64,000 bases of DNA from CAWAVN01 sp963844315 (GCA_963844315.1 CAWJOC010000034.1:558001-622000); one strand, 5' to 3'; positions 29,141 through 39,036 are shown, counted from the stretch's first letter. The notes: generated by a model not told the origin, from the letters alone. Made by a program: numbers and translations.

Positions 29141-29853
29141 GGCCGGACTCCTGGGAAAATCGTCTCTGGCAATGGAGGGAAAGAGATTCTCCCCATTATG
29201 GAAGGCATGGCGGCAGATCAGCAACCACAGATGAGACGGGAGCCGGAGAAATAACTAACAACATCCCTGGGAAATAGGGAATCGCGGCGAAGGGGGAAGA
29301 CAATGAAACCATTCGCCTCAAGCGGCGTCCATTCCGCCTTATGAGGCGAATGGTTGCGGGGTGGAATTGGTTGGGACCCAACACCTTCCGCCCATCCATC
29401 GGGCCGCCAATCCCTGGCAACCATGTCCGCAAAGCCCGGTAGCCAGCGGAACAATTCCTGCGTTGATTTGAATCAATCTCCAAGACAAAAAGACACCCAT
29501 CCTCATTTGACGAAGATTGGGGTGTTCGGTGTGCGCGAGGAGAGTCGCGCTTTCGTTGATTTGAGAGTGCACACTCTGACCACGGGAATGGCAGTGGATG
29601 TTCACTCGATGGGAAGATATGAACATTCGATGAGGTTGTTGGTTTGGGAATCGGGGATTTGTGTGAAGCTCACCCTCGTAGTTTCCCCAAACCTCACAGC
29701 CGAGTTCCAATGTATCACCGGAAAAAATGTGGTCAAGGATGAATCGCAGGCGACTTGGCAAATCCCCGAAGAAATCCAACGGTAGTGCTTGCTTGGCAGG
29801 GGATTGGGGAAAATGAAAATAATTTTTCGCCCCACGTTTCCGCGCGATTTCGC
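29141..29853. other. 713-base intergenic region with one strong hairpin
   Basis: No convincing gene is present. Two overlapping frames (29339-29923 minus and 29354-29785 plus) lack recognisable motifs, ribosome sites or sensible composition. The only structure is the inverted repeat at 29307-29355. The promoter of the cyclase-repeat gene must lie at the left end. The right end follows the glycosyltransferase stop. Confidence 0.5.
29307..29355. repeat. Inverted repeat, 14-base perfect arms
   Basis: AACCATTCGCCTCA at 29307-29320 pairs with TGAGGCGAATGGTT at 29342-29355 across a 21-base loop. It has no U run on either strand, so a terminator is unlikely. It may be a protein-binding site or a repeat remnant. 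Confidence 0.7.
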
Positions 29854-30978
29854 TTAGGTTCCTGATCGCGTTTCGAGCAAGGATTGGTAAAGTTTCACAT
29901 AATCCCGAACGGTTCTTTCCCACGTAAACTTTTCTCTGACAAGACTTTGAGACAAATGCTTTGTTTTGGACCTTAGCGCGGAATCCTTTAAGACCTCGAA
30001 TACCAAGGCCGCCAACTCATCGGGATTTCTCGATGGGATGAGCAGGCCCGTTTGGCGGTGGACGATCAGGTCTGAAATTCCTTCCACCTTGGTCGCTACG
30101 ACGGGTGTGCCTGCGGCAAACGCTTCAAGAACGATGTTGGGCATGCCTTCCCACCGCGAGCAAAGCACTAAAACATCCGCCGCTTTGAGTAAGCCCGGCA
30201 CGTCCGACCGCCAGCCCAAAACATGCACGAACTTCTCCAAGGACTTCTGTGTAATCGCTTCGAGCAATTCCGTTTTGAGGATTCCATCCCCCGCATAAAT
30301 CAAATGCAGATCGGGAATGGAGGATCTGAGTATCGAAAAAGTCTCAAGCAGCAATAAGGGATCCTTTTGCGGATCGAGCCGTCCCACCGAAAGGATCACT
30401 TGGGACCCGGGGGCGATATTCAAAACGGACAGATCCGTTGCTACGGCGGACTCAAACCGCGAGACATCCACGCCATTCGGAATAACGTGGACGCGAGAGG
30501 GTTTCAGCCCGCCTTTGGTGATGGAAAAATCCGCCACGTCCCGGCTGACGCAAACCTGGGCGTCCACAAGCGATTGCGTGATCCGCTCGGCCCACAATCG
30601 CCAACGGGAGCGGCGCTCGGCCACGCGAATGCCCGAGACGATGATGGGCACGCCCGCAAACCGCCCCGCGATTCGCCCCAGCAAATTTGCATGGTAGAGC
30701 CAGGTTTGCAGGATCACGGGTCGAAACTGTCTCAAGGCTCTCCAAAGCCCTATGGCCACGTGGAAATCGCTGGTCCGCTTGGCGCCAAAACACGTCACCG
30801 GGATTTGGGCGGCTTCGAGATTCCCGGCCAGTAGGCCCCGAGGCCCCAAGCAAAAAACCGCGGGGGAATACCGCGCCCGGTCCAATCGGGTGACCAATTC
30901 GACCATCGCCCGTTCGGCCCCGCCCGGATCGAGTTCCGTGATGCAAAACGCGATGCGAATTGGGAATGTCGCCATCAT
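29854..30978 (-). CDS. Glycosyltransferase, GT-B fold, family 4-like
   Basis: A 374-residue sugar transferase. The N-terminal half starts with IAFCITELDPGGAERAMVEL, a typical GT4 opening, and the C-terminal half has SVGRLDPQKDPLLLLETF and the nucleotide-sugar E-x7-E motif (RWEGMPNIVLEAFAAGTPVV). The family transfers hexoses from nucleotide sugars during polysaccharide or lipid-glycan assembly; donor and acceptor are not readable. I use ATG 30978 (MMATFPIRIAFCI); the longer frame to 31047 adds residues without similarity. There is no membrane helix. It stands alone, divergent from the coiled-coil gene at 31219. Confidence 0.9.
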   Translation of the reverse strand: MMATFPIRIAFCITELDPGGAERAMVELVTRLDRARYSPAVFCLGPRGLLAGNLEAAQIPVTCFGAKRTSDFHVAIGLWRALRQFRPVILQTWLYHANLLGRIAGRFAGVPIIVSGIRVAERRSRWRLWAERITQSLVDAQVCVSRDVADFSITKGGLKPSRVHVIPNGVDVSRFESAVATDLSVLNIAPGSQVILSVGRLDPQKDPLLLLETFSILRSSIPDLHLIYAGDGILKTELLEAITQKSLEKFVHVLGWRSDVPGLLKAADVLVLCSRWEGMPNIVLEAFAAGTPVVATKVEGISDLIVHRQTGLLIPSRNPDELAALVFEVLKDSALRSKTKHLSQSLVREKFTWERTVRDYVKLYQSLLETRSGT

Positions 30979-31218
30979 CGAGTTAGTCGGTCTCAAAGCG
31001 GGAAGTCTTCCATCGGCTATGTTAGTCGCTCGCGTGGGGATTATCATCTGAGCGGACTTGACCGAATAACCGGAGGAATTGTTCCAGCCTTTCCGCTAGG
31101 GCGGCAATTCCCTGGCAGGCCCAGCCCCTTCCTTGGGCAATCGTAAACTAAACTGCAAGGGGACGTTCTCTCAAGCGATGTGGGGATCCGCATCGGCCAA
31201 ATCGTGGATGCCAAGATT

Positions 31219-32182
31219 ATGAACGATGTCAGCCAAACTCCACCCCCAAAAGACAATTCCCTCGAACGGCTGCGCATTGGAACGGCAGCTTCAGGAAAAA
31301 GAGGCTCAACTCAAAAGTCGCGATCAAACCGTGCAGGAATTGACCGACCGGCTGGCCCAGGCGGTCGAACGCCTGGACCGCGTGCAACGGGTCGGCACGG
31401 ACCGCATCACGATCAATACCGCCGCCTTTCCCAAAGAGGTTGTCCAACAGCAGACTGAATTGGTGGAAGATCTCAAGCGTGCGGTCGAAATGTGGGAGAA
31501 CATGCAGCTCTCCGCTGGGCTGGGGCAGTTGGAATTGCAGTTTTCGGACCTCAAGGCGTTGATCGAAGAGCATTTCCGCGAATCGGAGCCAGTTCCAGAA
31601 CCGGAACCCGAACCTTTGGAACTAGAGACTGCACAAGCGGAATCGCCCGCCGCTTTGGCAGAGGAATCCTTGCAAAATCCGCCGGACATGAATCCTCTGG
31701 TTCCGGATCTCGATGAGAAAGCCCAGGCGGAAGAGGCATTCGACTCTGCGGTGGAAGAGGTTTGTCCTTTGCGCCCGCCAGAGATTTTGAATCTCACCGA
31801 AGCGACCGTGTCCCACTTGAAACGCTGCGTCGTGCAGCAAGAGAAGTACATCGAATACCTCACGGGACGACTTCAGCGGACGGCGGAAAATCAGACCTCC
31901 GTGGATTGGGAGGGTCTCTCGGCAGAGCCGGAGAAACTGGCAACGAAACTCGAACGCACGGCGACGAAGCTTCAGCAAAGCCGGCACTTCGCCGAGTACG
32001 AAGTCGCGCTGCAATTCACCCGGCTAAGACGCAAAGAGCGCGAACTAAAACTCGTTTCCGATGAATTGGCCGGGCAAATGCAATCGTTGGGACACATTCG
32101 CGAAGCCGAGCAGGGCAAGGATTCGACCGGCAGTCGGCGTTGGATGCGAATGCTGGGCATGGGCAAACCCGAATCGGAGTAA
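31219..32182 (+). CDS. Coiled-coil protein with acidic Pro/Glu linker; frameshifted at N-terminus
   Basis: About 320 residues. The likely start MNDVSQTPPPKDNSLERL at 31219 changes frame near 31275 into ERQLQEKEAQLKSRDQTVQE. Predicted coiled coil covers about residues 18-55 and 255-300. A low-complexity linker (PVPEPEPEPLELE, near 130) joins them. The tail SRRWMRMLGMGKPE is basic. I recognise no family. The region before the shift has no other good start, which is why I place it there; in-frame GTG/TTG starts after the shift are alternatives. A scaffold or cytoskeleton-like role would be a guess. Confidence 0.7.
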
Positions 32183-32199
32183 GAGACTGTCACAAATCT

Positions 32200-32280
32200 G
32201 GGAAGGGCGAAGCTCCCGCTGAGCCGCTTTCAAGCGAAATCCTGAAATCAAGTCGGCTCGGCAGGAGCCTCGCCCTCCCC
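32200..32280. repeat. Palindrome family B between convergent genes
   Basis: Imperfect inverted repeat: GGAAGGGCGAAGCTCCCGCT-GAGCCG (32201-32226) pairs with CGGCTC-GGCAGGAGCCTCGCCCTCC (32254-32279). The right arm reads, in the other direction, GGCGAGGCTCCTGCCGAGCC, a sequence I know as a dispersed repeat in planctomycete genomes. Both stop codons lie just outside, so it probably works as a bidirectional terminator. Confidence 0.75.
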
Positions 32281-32283
32281 ATC

Positions 32284-33372
32284 TTAGTTCTTCACAGGCT
32301 GCTCGCCGCCGGCTTGAATCACGCCGCTAGGGGATTCGGCGGATTGCTGCGGGAACAACCGGATGATGGTGGTGGTGATTTTTTGCTGATCGAATTTCTG
32401 GCCATCGGCGAGTTGGACTTCCATATCGACGTAGCGTTTGATTTCCGAGTGGAGTGGCAGCCCGGTTTGGCGGTCGATTTCGCTATGGCCTTTGCTGCGT
32501 CCGCCGCGCACAATCACTTGAAGATCCCCCATGTTGGAAGATTGGGGAGAAAAAGTCTTCGTGGTCGCGATTGTGCCGTCAATGTCGATCTCGGCGAATT
32601 GCTCCGTGATCCGTTTCAGCGTGCATTGAGTGCTCAAGAGCAAGGGGATTGGTTTGGCGAGCCGGCGGTCGTGATTCCAAACTTCCCCCTCGGCGACTTC
32701 CTGCTGAGCCGGCAAAAAGCCGAGGCTGTCATCCACGAAATTCGCCACGCCCTCATCGGCGGCATCGGCAAAGGCGGTTAAAACTTGCTGCTGCCGGTCC
32801 GGGGGAACTTCGCGAATGCAGCGCTTGAGAAAATCCGCAAAACCCACGGGCTTGATGATGCGATGGTCCTTCCCGATCCAAAACGAAAACCCATTGCCCA
32901 CGAGTCCCTTATACGGCAAAGCTTCGATGGGGAGTTGGCCCGAAGGCACGCTGGAATCGAACACGAAGGTTTTCCCCGCCAGGTCCTGGCGATAACGCAC
33001 GCGGTTATAGACCACACTCAGCAATTGGCTGCCGTCTGCCGCTTTTTCCTCGAGCCGCATGGTCACCGCGAGTTCCAGCGAGGAATGGCTGACCCGCTCG
33101 CCGTCTTTGGTCTTTTGGATCAGCACCTGCTCGACCGATTTGAGCAGCGGCAGGGGCTGGTGTTCGGGAAGGTTGAGTTGCAACCGGATTTTGGCCGGCA
33201 GGGGGGCGGATGGTGCCACGGGCACGAGGTCGCTCAACGAAACCACGGTCTCGACATCTTCCAGGGGATCGGCGGGACTTGATTCGGCATCGGCGGAAAA
33301 CCACTGCGAGCCGCCCAAAAAGGCGACTAAGCCCAGACCCATCACGCCCGCCAGAATCAACCAGGTTTTCAT
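32284..33372 (-). CDS. Secreted/anchored DUF6263-family protein
   Basis: A 362-residue protein with an N-terminal hydrophobic signal or anchor (LILAGVMGLGLVAFLGG). The rest is beta-rich, with the order of segments seen in planctomycete DUF6263 proteins: an opening KIRLQLNLPEHQPLPLLKSV, an internal GKTFVFDSS and FWIGKDHRIIKPVGF, then TLKRITEQFAEIDIDGTI and DRQTGLPLHSEIKRYVDM. Function is unknown. ATG 33372 (MKTWLILAG) is used; a TTG two codons earlier is possible. It converges with the coiled-coil gene. Confidence 0.8.
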   Translation of the reverse strand: MKTWLILAGVMGLGLVAFLGGSQWFSADAESSPADPLEDVETVVSLSDLVPVAPSAPLPAKIRLQLNLPEHQPLPLLKSVEQVLIQKTKDGERVSHSSLELAVTMRLEEKAADGSQLLSVVYNRVRYRQDLAGKTFVFDSSVPSGQLPIEALPYKGLVGNGFSFWIGKDHRIIKPVGFADFLKRCIREVPPDRQQQVLTAFADAADEGVANFVDDSLGFLPAQQEVAEGEVWNHDRRLAKPIPLLLSTQCTLKRITEQFAEIDIDGTIATTKTFSPQSSNMGDLQVIVRGGRSKGHSEIDRQTGLPLHSEIKRYVDMEVQLADGQKFDQQKITTTIIRLFPQQSAESPSGVIQAGGEQPVKN

Positions 33373-33573
33373 GCTCAAATCCTTGAGAATGCGGCGAAAT
33401 CGCGGTCCTGCGAAGACGCATCTTTAAGCCGGGGGAGCATATCATCTCAACTTGCCATCGAGAAGACGGATTCCGCGACTTGGCGCGGCGGGAGGGACAT
33501 CGCCTATAATGCCGTTTGAGATTTTGCCATTCCCGGGGCTTAGTCCCCTTCATATTGCAGGTAACTTTTCCGC

Positions 33574-34397
33574 ATGTCGACTCAATACATCGTCCGCTAT
33601 GGTCTGCGGCGCAGCCTGGGTGCATTCAGCGTCAAGGCCCAGCACAGTCTGGCCCGGAATACCGAAGTCATACTTCGCAGCGACCGGGGTATGGAATGGG
33701 GCCAGGTGCTTTGCCCCGCCAGCGAGGAAACCGGCGCCTACCTGGGCACGACTGAAGTCAAAGGCCGGTTGCTTAGGGAAGCCAACGACCAGGACCGCAT
33801 CCTGTGGGATGAGGTCCGCGCAAAGAGAAGGAGGAGTTTCAAGGCGCCAGGCAAATGATCGCCGATCAAAAACTCCAAATGGAACTGGTGGACGTGGAGC
33901 ACATCTTCGGCGGCGAGCGGATTGTGTTTTACTATCTGGCCGAGAAGCGAGTGGACTTTCGCGAATTGGTCAAAGCCTTGGCCAAGCAATTCAAGGCCCG
34001 GATTGAAATGCGGCAGATCGGCGTAAGGGATGAGGCCAAACTCTTGGCGGACTACGGCGACTGCGGAAAGCCGGTGTGTTGCAATACCCATCTTCAGGAA
34101 ATGCCGCCGGTGTCCATGAAGATGGCCAAGATGCAAAAGGCAACCTTGGATCCCGCGAAAATCTCCGGCCGCTGCGGGCGGCTGAAATGCTGCTTGCGAT
34201 ACGAGTACGACACCTACGAGGAATACCGCCGCGAGTTGCCCCGCGTGGGAGCGACCGTCATGACCCGGCAGGGCCAAGGCCGGGTGGTCGCCCAGGAGAT
34301 TCTCGCCCGCAAAGTGCTGGTGAGGTTTGAAGACCACCGCCAGGTGATGACCGACGCCAATGAAATTCTCACCGTCATCCAAGGCACCGCGGGGTAG
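33574..34397 (+). CDS. PSP1-domain protein, RicT/YaaT-like; frameshifted
   Basis: About 274 residues. The frame breaks at 33822-33824, where an A run is one base short, joining WDEVRAK to EKEEFQGARQMIADQKLQME. The PSP1 core is clear: VDVEHIFGGERIVFYYLAEKRVDFRELV (positions 106-133) and the two cysteine clusters GDCGKPVCCNTHL and GRCGRLKCCLRYEYDTY. In B. subtilis, RicT (YaaT) with RicA and RicF forms an Fe-S complex that aids RNase Y. Here no sporulation genes are near. A cytoplasmic role in RNA metabolism is an inference from that family. Confidence 0.88.
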
Positions 34398-34413
34398 GGC
34401 CGGGGAAAAAAGT

Positions 34414-34446
34414 GTCGCCGTTCGTGCTGCGAAAGGGCGTGTGTCA
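34414..34446. repeat. Degenerate member of palindrome family C
   Basis: GTCGCCGTTCGTGCTGCGAA followed by AGGGCGTGTGTCA closely follows the family C repeat at 57890 (GTCGCCTTTCGCTCCGCGAA then AGGGCGTATGTCA), with five changes that break part of the stem. It lies in the 218-base gap before the sigma-54 activator gene. Confidence 0.6.
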
Positions 34447-34615
34447 AACCGGCTTTTCGGTTCGTCTCTGATTGAACCCAGGGACAATTCCGCCAGCTTT
34501 CCGCAGTCTTGCCGCTGCGTGTGTCCCTGATATGATGCATGGCGGAGTCGATTCTACATGAAATCATCTCCAGAAGTTGTCAATCTGACAACAACCGGAG
34601 GAGGGACCGCTGCGG

Positions 34616-36607
34616 ATGAGTTCCGAGAGCATAATCACCTGGATGACCTGGAGCGATCTGCCCTGGTTTTCCCAATCGGAAACCAGCGGGGCGGCCATCC
34701 ATTTGTCCGAACGTCTTCTGGGGGCCGCACTTGAGTTAGAAGATACCAAAACCCTCCTGCACGAAATGCTGCCGGAGTTGGCCACGGAATTCGCGGTGCA
34801 ATGGGTGGGAGTGGTCGAAAAAGCCAGTGGTTGGAGCCTCCGCGAGCAATGCGGCCGTTTTCCGCTCGAGCATTTGCCCGAAGAGTTTTTCAATCGCATC
34901 CTCGAAAGCCGATCTTCAGGTTTTCAACCTCTGGAGCAGCCCGCCGGTTGGGGAATGATCGGCGTGCCGTTGGTCTCCGCCGAGGGCATCGAAGATGTGT
35001 TTGTGCTTTGCGGACGGACGCTGACAGCGGAATTCCTGCCGATGGCGATTGTCGTCGGGCGGGCGTTTGGGTTATCGCTGCGATTGATCGAAAGCCGGGA
35101 ATTGACGTCCCAACGCGCGGAGCGGCTGCGGAGCACGCTGCAAATCACGTCCTCGTTCGCCAAGGAGCGAAAATCGGGCAGGCTATTGGGTGTGATTGCC
35201 ACCGAAGCCACCCGGCTCTTGGACTGCGACCGCTCCAGCATTTTCGTGTGGGACCGCGAGCAGCACGAACTCGTCGCCTGCCCCGCATTGGGCGTCGAGG
35301 GGGAAACCCTTCGCATTCCGGAGTCGGCGGGAGTCGTGGGTGAAGTCGTCGCCAAGAACGTCACCATCAAGGTGGACAACGCCTACAAAGATCCGCGCTT
35401 CCATGCCGAGGTGGATAAGCAATCGGGCTACAAAACCCGAAATCTGGTTTGCGTGCCCGTCCACGATGTCGAAGGCCGGTTGATCGGGGCGTTCGAGTGC
35501 ATCAACAAGAACCGGGGCAGCTTCACCGATGAGGATGTGGACAGCCTGAAGCAATTGGGCATGCACGCCGCGACCGCGATTCGGAACACCCGCGAATGGG
35601 AACAGCTCATCCGCACCCGCGAGCAATTGACCGAGCAAATCCGCGAGGGCGTAAAGCTCATCGGACAAAGCCCCGCCATTGTCGCCCTTAGGGCCACGGT
35701 GGAGCGATTGGCAACCACCGATTTGCCCGTGCTGCTCTTGGGTGAAAGCGGGACCGGCAAGGAAGTCGTGGCTCAGGCTCTGCACTACCAAGGGCCGCGC
35801 GGCAAAAATCCCTTCGTCGCCGTCAACTGTGCCGCGCTCACGGAGACGCTGCTCGAAAGCGAACTCTTCGGCCACGAAAAAGGCTCGTTCACCGATGCCC
35901 GCGAAATGCGGCAGGGGAAATTCGAGTTGGCCGACGGCGGCACGTTGTTCCTGGATGAAATCGGCGACATGAGCTTAAGCGGCCAAGCCAAGCTGCTTAG
36001 GGTCTTGGAGCAAAAAGTGGTGACCCGCGTGGGAGGCTCGCAGCCGATTCCGATTGATGTCCGCATCGTCGCCGCGACGAATGCGAACCTTGCCGAAACC
36101 GTGCGGCATAAAAAATTCCGTGAGGATTTGTACTACCGCTTGAGCGTGGTGACGCAGGTGTTGCCGCCGCTAAGGGACAGGCCCGAAGACATCCTGCTTT
36201 TGGCGGAGTTCTTTCTCAAGCATTTTTGCATGCAGGCCCGCAGGCCATCACTCCAGCTATCCGCCGAGTCCCGCCGGAGGCTTCAGGGGCATTCCTGGCC
36301 GGGGAATGTTCGCGAGCTGCGAAACCTGATGGAGCGCGTGGCGTTCTTAAGCCGGGGCGAGCGCGTGGAAGCCGACGATTTGGCGTTCATCCTCAGCCCG
36401 GAAAAGGAGAGCCAGGCCCGGATGCCGCAGGCGGATCAAACCCTCAAAGATGCCACACGGGATTTCCAGCAGACTTATATTCGCATCGTGATTAAACGCG
36501 CCCAGGGCAACATGAGCCAGGCCGCTGAGATGCTGGGCCTGCACCGCTCGAATCTGTACCGCAAAATGCGGCAACTCGACATGGATGAAGCCAACGAAGA
36601 AGATTGA
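34616..36607 (+). CDS. Sigma-54-dependent transcriptional activator with GAF domain
   Basis: A 663-residue regulator. An N-terminal GAF-like region (about 170-330, VCVPVHDVEGRLIGAFECIN) precedes a sigma-54 AAA+ domain: Walker A GESGTGKE (375-382), FGHEKGSFTDA loop (about 419-428), Walker B GGTLFLDEIGD, and an arginine-finger region. The C-terminus has a Fis-type helix-turn-helix (MSQAAEMLGLHRSNLYRKM). The loop that contacts sigma-54 is GSFTDA rather than GAFTGA, which may alter its strength. A strong GGAGGAGGG sequence precedes ATG 34616. No receiver domain is present, so the signal is probably a small ligand or redox state. Target genes are not evident. Confidence 0.92.
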   Translation: MSSESIITWMTWSDLPWFSQSETSGAAIHLSERLLGAALELEDTKTLLHEMLPELATEFAVQWVGVVEKASGWSLREQCGRFPLEHLPEEFFNRILESRSSGFQPLEQPAGWGMIGVPLVSAEGIEDVFVLCGRTLTAEFLPMAIVVGRAFGLSLRLIESRELTSQRAERLRSTLQITSSFAKERKSGRLLGVIATEATRLLDCDRSSIFVWDREQHELVACPALGVEGETLRIPESAGVVGEVVAKNVTIKVDNAYKDPRFHAEVDKQSGYKTRNLVCVPVHDVEGRLIGAFECINKNRGSFTDEDVDSLKQLGMHAATAIRNTREWEQLIRTREQLTEQIREGVKLIGQSPAIVALRATVERLATTDLPVLLLGESGTGKEVVAQALHYQGPRGKNPFVAVNCAALTETLLESELFGHEKGSFTDAREMRQGKFELADGGTLFLDEIGDMSLSGQAKLLRVLEQKVVTRVGGSQPIPIDVRIVAATNANLAETVRHKKFREDLYYRLSVVTQVLPPLRDRPEDILLLAEFFLKHFCMQARRPSLQLSAESRRRLQGHSWPGNVRELRNLMERVAFLSRGERVEADDLAFILSPEKESQARMPQADQTLKDATRDFQQTYIRIVIKRAQGNMSQAAEMLGLHRSNLYRKMRQLDMDEANEED

Positions 36608-36628
36608 TTCTTCGGCGCAGCAAAAAGA

Positions 36629-36672
36629 CTCCTGACGAGGTGGCGCACCATGCGTCACAAACCCGTCAGGAG
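36629..36672. terminator. Bidirectional terminator-like hairpin
   Basis: Outer stem CTCCTGACG (36629-36637) pairs with CGTCAGGAG (36664-36672). Within the loop GTGGCGCA pairs with TGCGTCAC, with one G-T wobble. On the minus strand it is followed by TCTTTTTGC. It lies between the convergent sigma-54 activator and Gly/Tyr/His-rich protein genes. Confidence 0.65.
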
Positions 36673-36805
36673 CCTGTCGGCGGGCAAGGGAAATCGCTTC
36701 AACAATAGCCAGAAGCGCAAGCGAGGGAATCTAAAGGAATCAAAAACCCTTGCTTGCCTGCGGGCTAGTATTTGGGCAGGCTGCTAAACGGCCCAAAGGC
36801 GAGAG

Positions 36806-37156
36806 TTAGCGGTAAAGGCCAAAGGAAAAGCGGGGTGTGCGGCCGTAGCCGTAAATGGATCGGCCGTGCCCATGGCCGTAGTGACCGCCATAATAGCCGT
36901 GGTGACGATGGTGGTGATGACCATCGCCCCCGTAATAACTCCCATAGTTCCCATAGCCATAACTTGGAGAGACCCGATAAACCGAAGTCACTCCAATCCC
37001 GCCGCCATACCCGCCGTAGTAACCGCCGCCGTAGTAACCGCCGCCATACCCTCCGCCATACCCATATCCGCAATGGTCCGCCTTCGCTGGGCTTGGACCA
37101 AATACAAAAGCGGCGGCAGCCAATCCCAACGCGGCAAACAGAAAGCGCTTTCTCAT
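36806..37156 (-). CDS. Secreted Gly/Tyr/His-rich low-complexity protein
   Basis: A 116-residue protein with a signal peptide (residues 1-26, ending PAKA). The mature chain is almost only Gly, Tyr and His: blocks of YGGGYYGGG, a HHHHRHHG cluster near residue 80 and GHYGHGHGRS. An AGGAGAG ribosome site precedes the ATG. Function is unknown; such chains may bind metals through His or form extended cell-surface material. The composition is biased but the signal peptide and ribosome site make a real gene likely. Confidence 0.72.
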   Translation of the reverse strand: MRKRFLFAALGLAAAAFVFGPSPAKADHCGYGYGGGYGGGYYGGGYYGGYGGGIGVTSVYRVSPSYGYGNYGSYYGGDGHHHHRHHGYYGGHYGHGHGRSIYGYGRTPRFSFGLYR

Positions 37157-37385
37157 CTGTCTCTCCTTTTCGGTGGCAATTTTTTTAGGGAAACGTCATC
37201 AACAGAGATAGTTCGCATCCTAAGCAATTTCGATACCAAGAGGAGGCCGTAAAGAGTTTAGAATTCAAATCCTTGTGAAAACAGGAGTTAGATCAAAAGA
37301 CGACTTATGGAGTTGAAACGGAGCGGTTTCGTCCCGCTGTCGAATTGATGAGTTTGAAGTCATTTTGATGACAGAAAAGCGCGGC

Positions 37386-38872
37386 TCAAGCCGAAGGAAA
37401 GTTCTGCGCGAGGTCCACCAAAGTCCGGACCATGCAGCCCGTCCCGCCGCCTTCTTGATGGGGTTTACTGCCGGAGGCAAACGATGGCCCGGCGATGTCG
37501 AGATGCACCCAAGGCACTTCGCCCACGAACTTTTCAAGAAACTTCCCAGCGGTGATCGCCCCGCCCCAACGCCCGCCGATGTTTTTGCAATCCGCGACTT
37601 CGCTTTGCAAGAGTTCCGCATACTGGTCGAACATGGGAAGTTGCCAGACGTCTTCGCCGGAGCGCGAAGCCGCGTTGAGCACCTCATCGCACCAAGGCTG
37701 ATTGTTGGTGAAGGCTCCCGTAACATATTCTCCCAATGCCACCACGCAGGCCCCGGTGAGCGTCGCCAGATCAATCATCCGGGCCGGCTTTTGGTCGGCG
37801 GCGTAACTCAGCACATCCGCGAGCACCAACCGGCCCTCGGCATCGGTATTCAAGACTTCAATCGTCACGCCGTTCCGGGCGGTGAGCACATCGCCCAACT
37901 TGTAGGAGTTGCCACTAATCATATTCTCCACCAAACCCATGTAGCCCGTCACATTGACCGGTACTTTCAGGCGGGCCAATGTGACCACCGTTCCCAAGAC
38001 CGTGGCGGCTCCGGCCATGTCGCATTTCATCGTGAGCATGCCTTCGGTGGGTTTAATGGATAACCCGCCGCTGTCGAAAGTGACGCCTTTACCCACCAAG
38101 GCCAACGTGGGACCATCGGGAGATCCGCCTTGATATTTCAGCACCACCATCCGCGGAGACCGCGCCTGCCCTTGGCGACCGCGAGCATCGATCCCATGCG
38201 TTCGGACTTCAATCGGCTCTCATCGAAGACTTCGCATTCCAACTCCAATTCCTCAGCCAATTTGCCAGCCCGTTTTGCGAAGCGTTTGGGGAACATGTCA
38301 TCGGGAGCCAGATTGACCAACTCGCGGGTCAGGTTGATTCCATTCCCCACGATCTGCCCGCGCTGGAGGGCTTCTTGATTCTCCGGGGTTTCCGCGCGGA
38401 GAAACTCCACCAGAGCAAATTCGTGCCTGGCCGCTTCTTTCTGATAAATCCCTTGCCCCACGCAGCCCACGGTGAACGCCCTGGCCGCAATCTCCAGCAT
38501 TTTCGTTTCGCTAAGATTCTCGGTCCAAACCTCCGGCAATAAAACCGATACCGTGCGGTCGGGCTTATCGGAGATCGCGCGGGCGCAGGTCATCAAGGCT
38601 TGATTGAACTTCGCCGCGTTCCGTTTGTCGGTTGGTCCCAAACCCAGGCACAACAAACGCTTCGCGGCGATTTGCGGCACGTCCATCACCTTGCAGATTT
38701 CGCCCAACTTGCCCGTCAGGTCCCCGCGTTCTTTCATGCGGGAGAGTAAGCCATTCAGGGTTTCATCAATGGCTTTGATGGTTCCCGGCCATTCGGAGGC
38801 TTCCGTTATCGGCACAATCAGCCAATCGGCTTCCGCCGTGTTCCAATCCTTGCCGCTGACTTGCATATTCAT
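37386..38872 (-). CDS. pepA: Leucyl aminopeptidase (M17, PepA type); frameshifted
   Basis: About 495 residues. The N-terminal macro-like domain starts at MNMQVSGKDWNTAEADWLIV (ATG 38872). The C-terminal catalytic domain has GKGVTFDSGGLSIKPTEGM and the M17 signature NTDAEGRLVLADVL, with the two-zinc ligands. The frame breaks near 38160: one base missing joins ...MLAVAKGRRG to SPRMVVLKYQGGS. M17 enzymes cut N-terminal residues of peptides in the cytoplasm. No neighbour suggests a special substrate. Confidence 0.92.
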
Positions 38873-39036
38873 TCGATTGATCCTGTTCTGTAGTTCTGTA
38901 AGGTCTCGATTCACCCGCCCATTCGAGCGAATGCCTGTCCCTGACGCAAGCAAACATCTGAGTAGCAAGCCATTCAAATTCCGGGGAATATCCAACACTG
39001 GTCAGGGATCACACTCAGGGGCTGCTGAACAGGAAT

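Noticed and set aside
29339..29923. Overlapping frames in the 29.1-29.9 kb gap
   Set aside because: No motif, no ribosome site, and composition unlike neighbouring genes; treated as non-coding.
31560..31800. Repeat tract resembling a CRISPR or tandem array
   Set aside because: It is only the Pro-Glu linker of the coiled-coil protein; no repeat-spacer pattern exists anywhere in the window.
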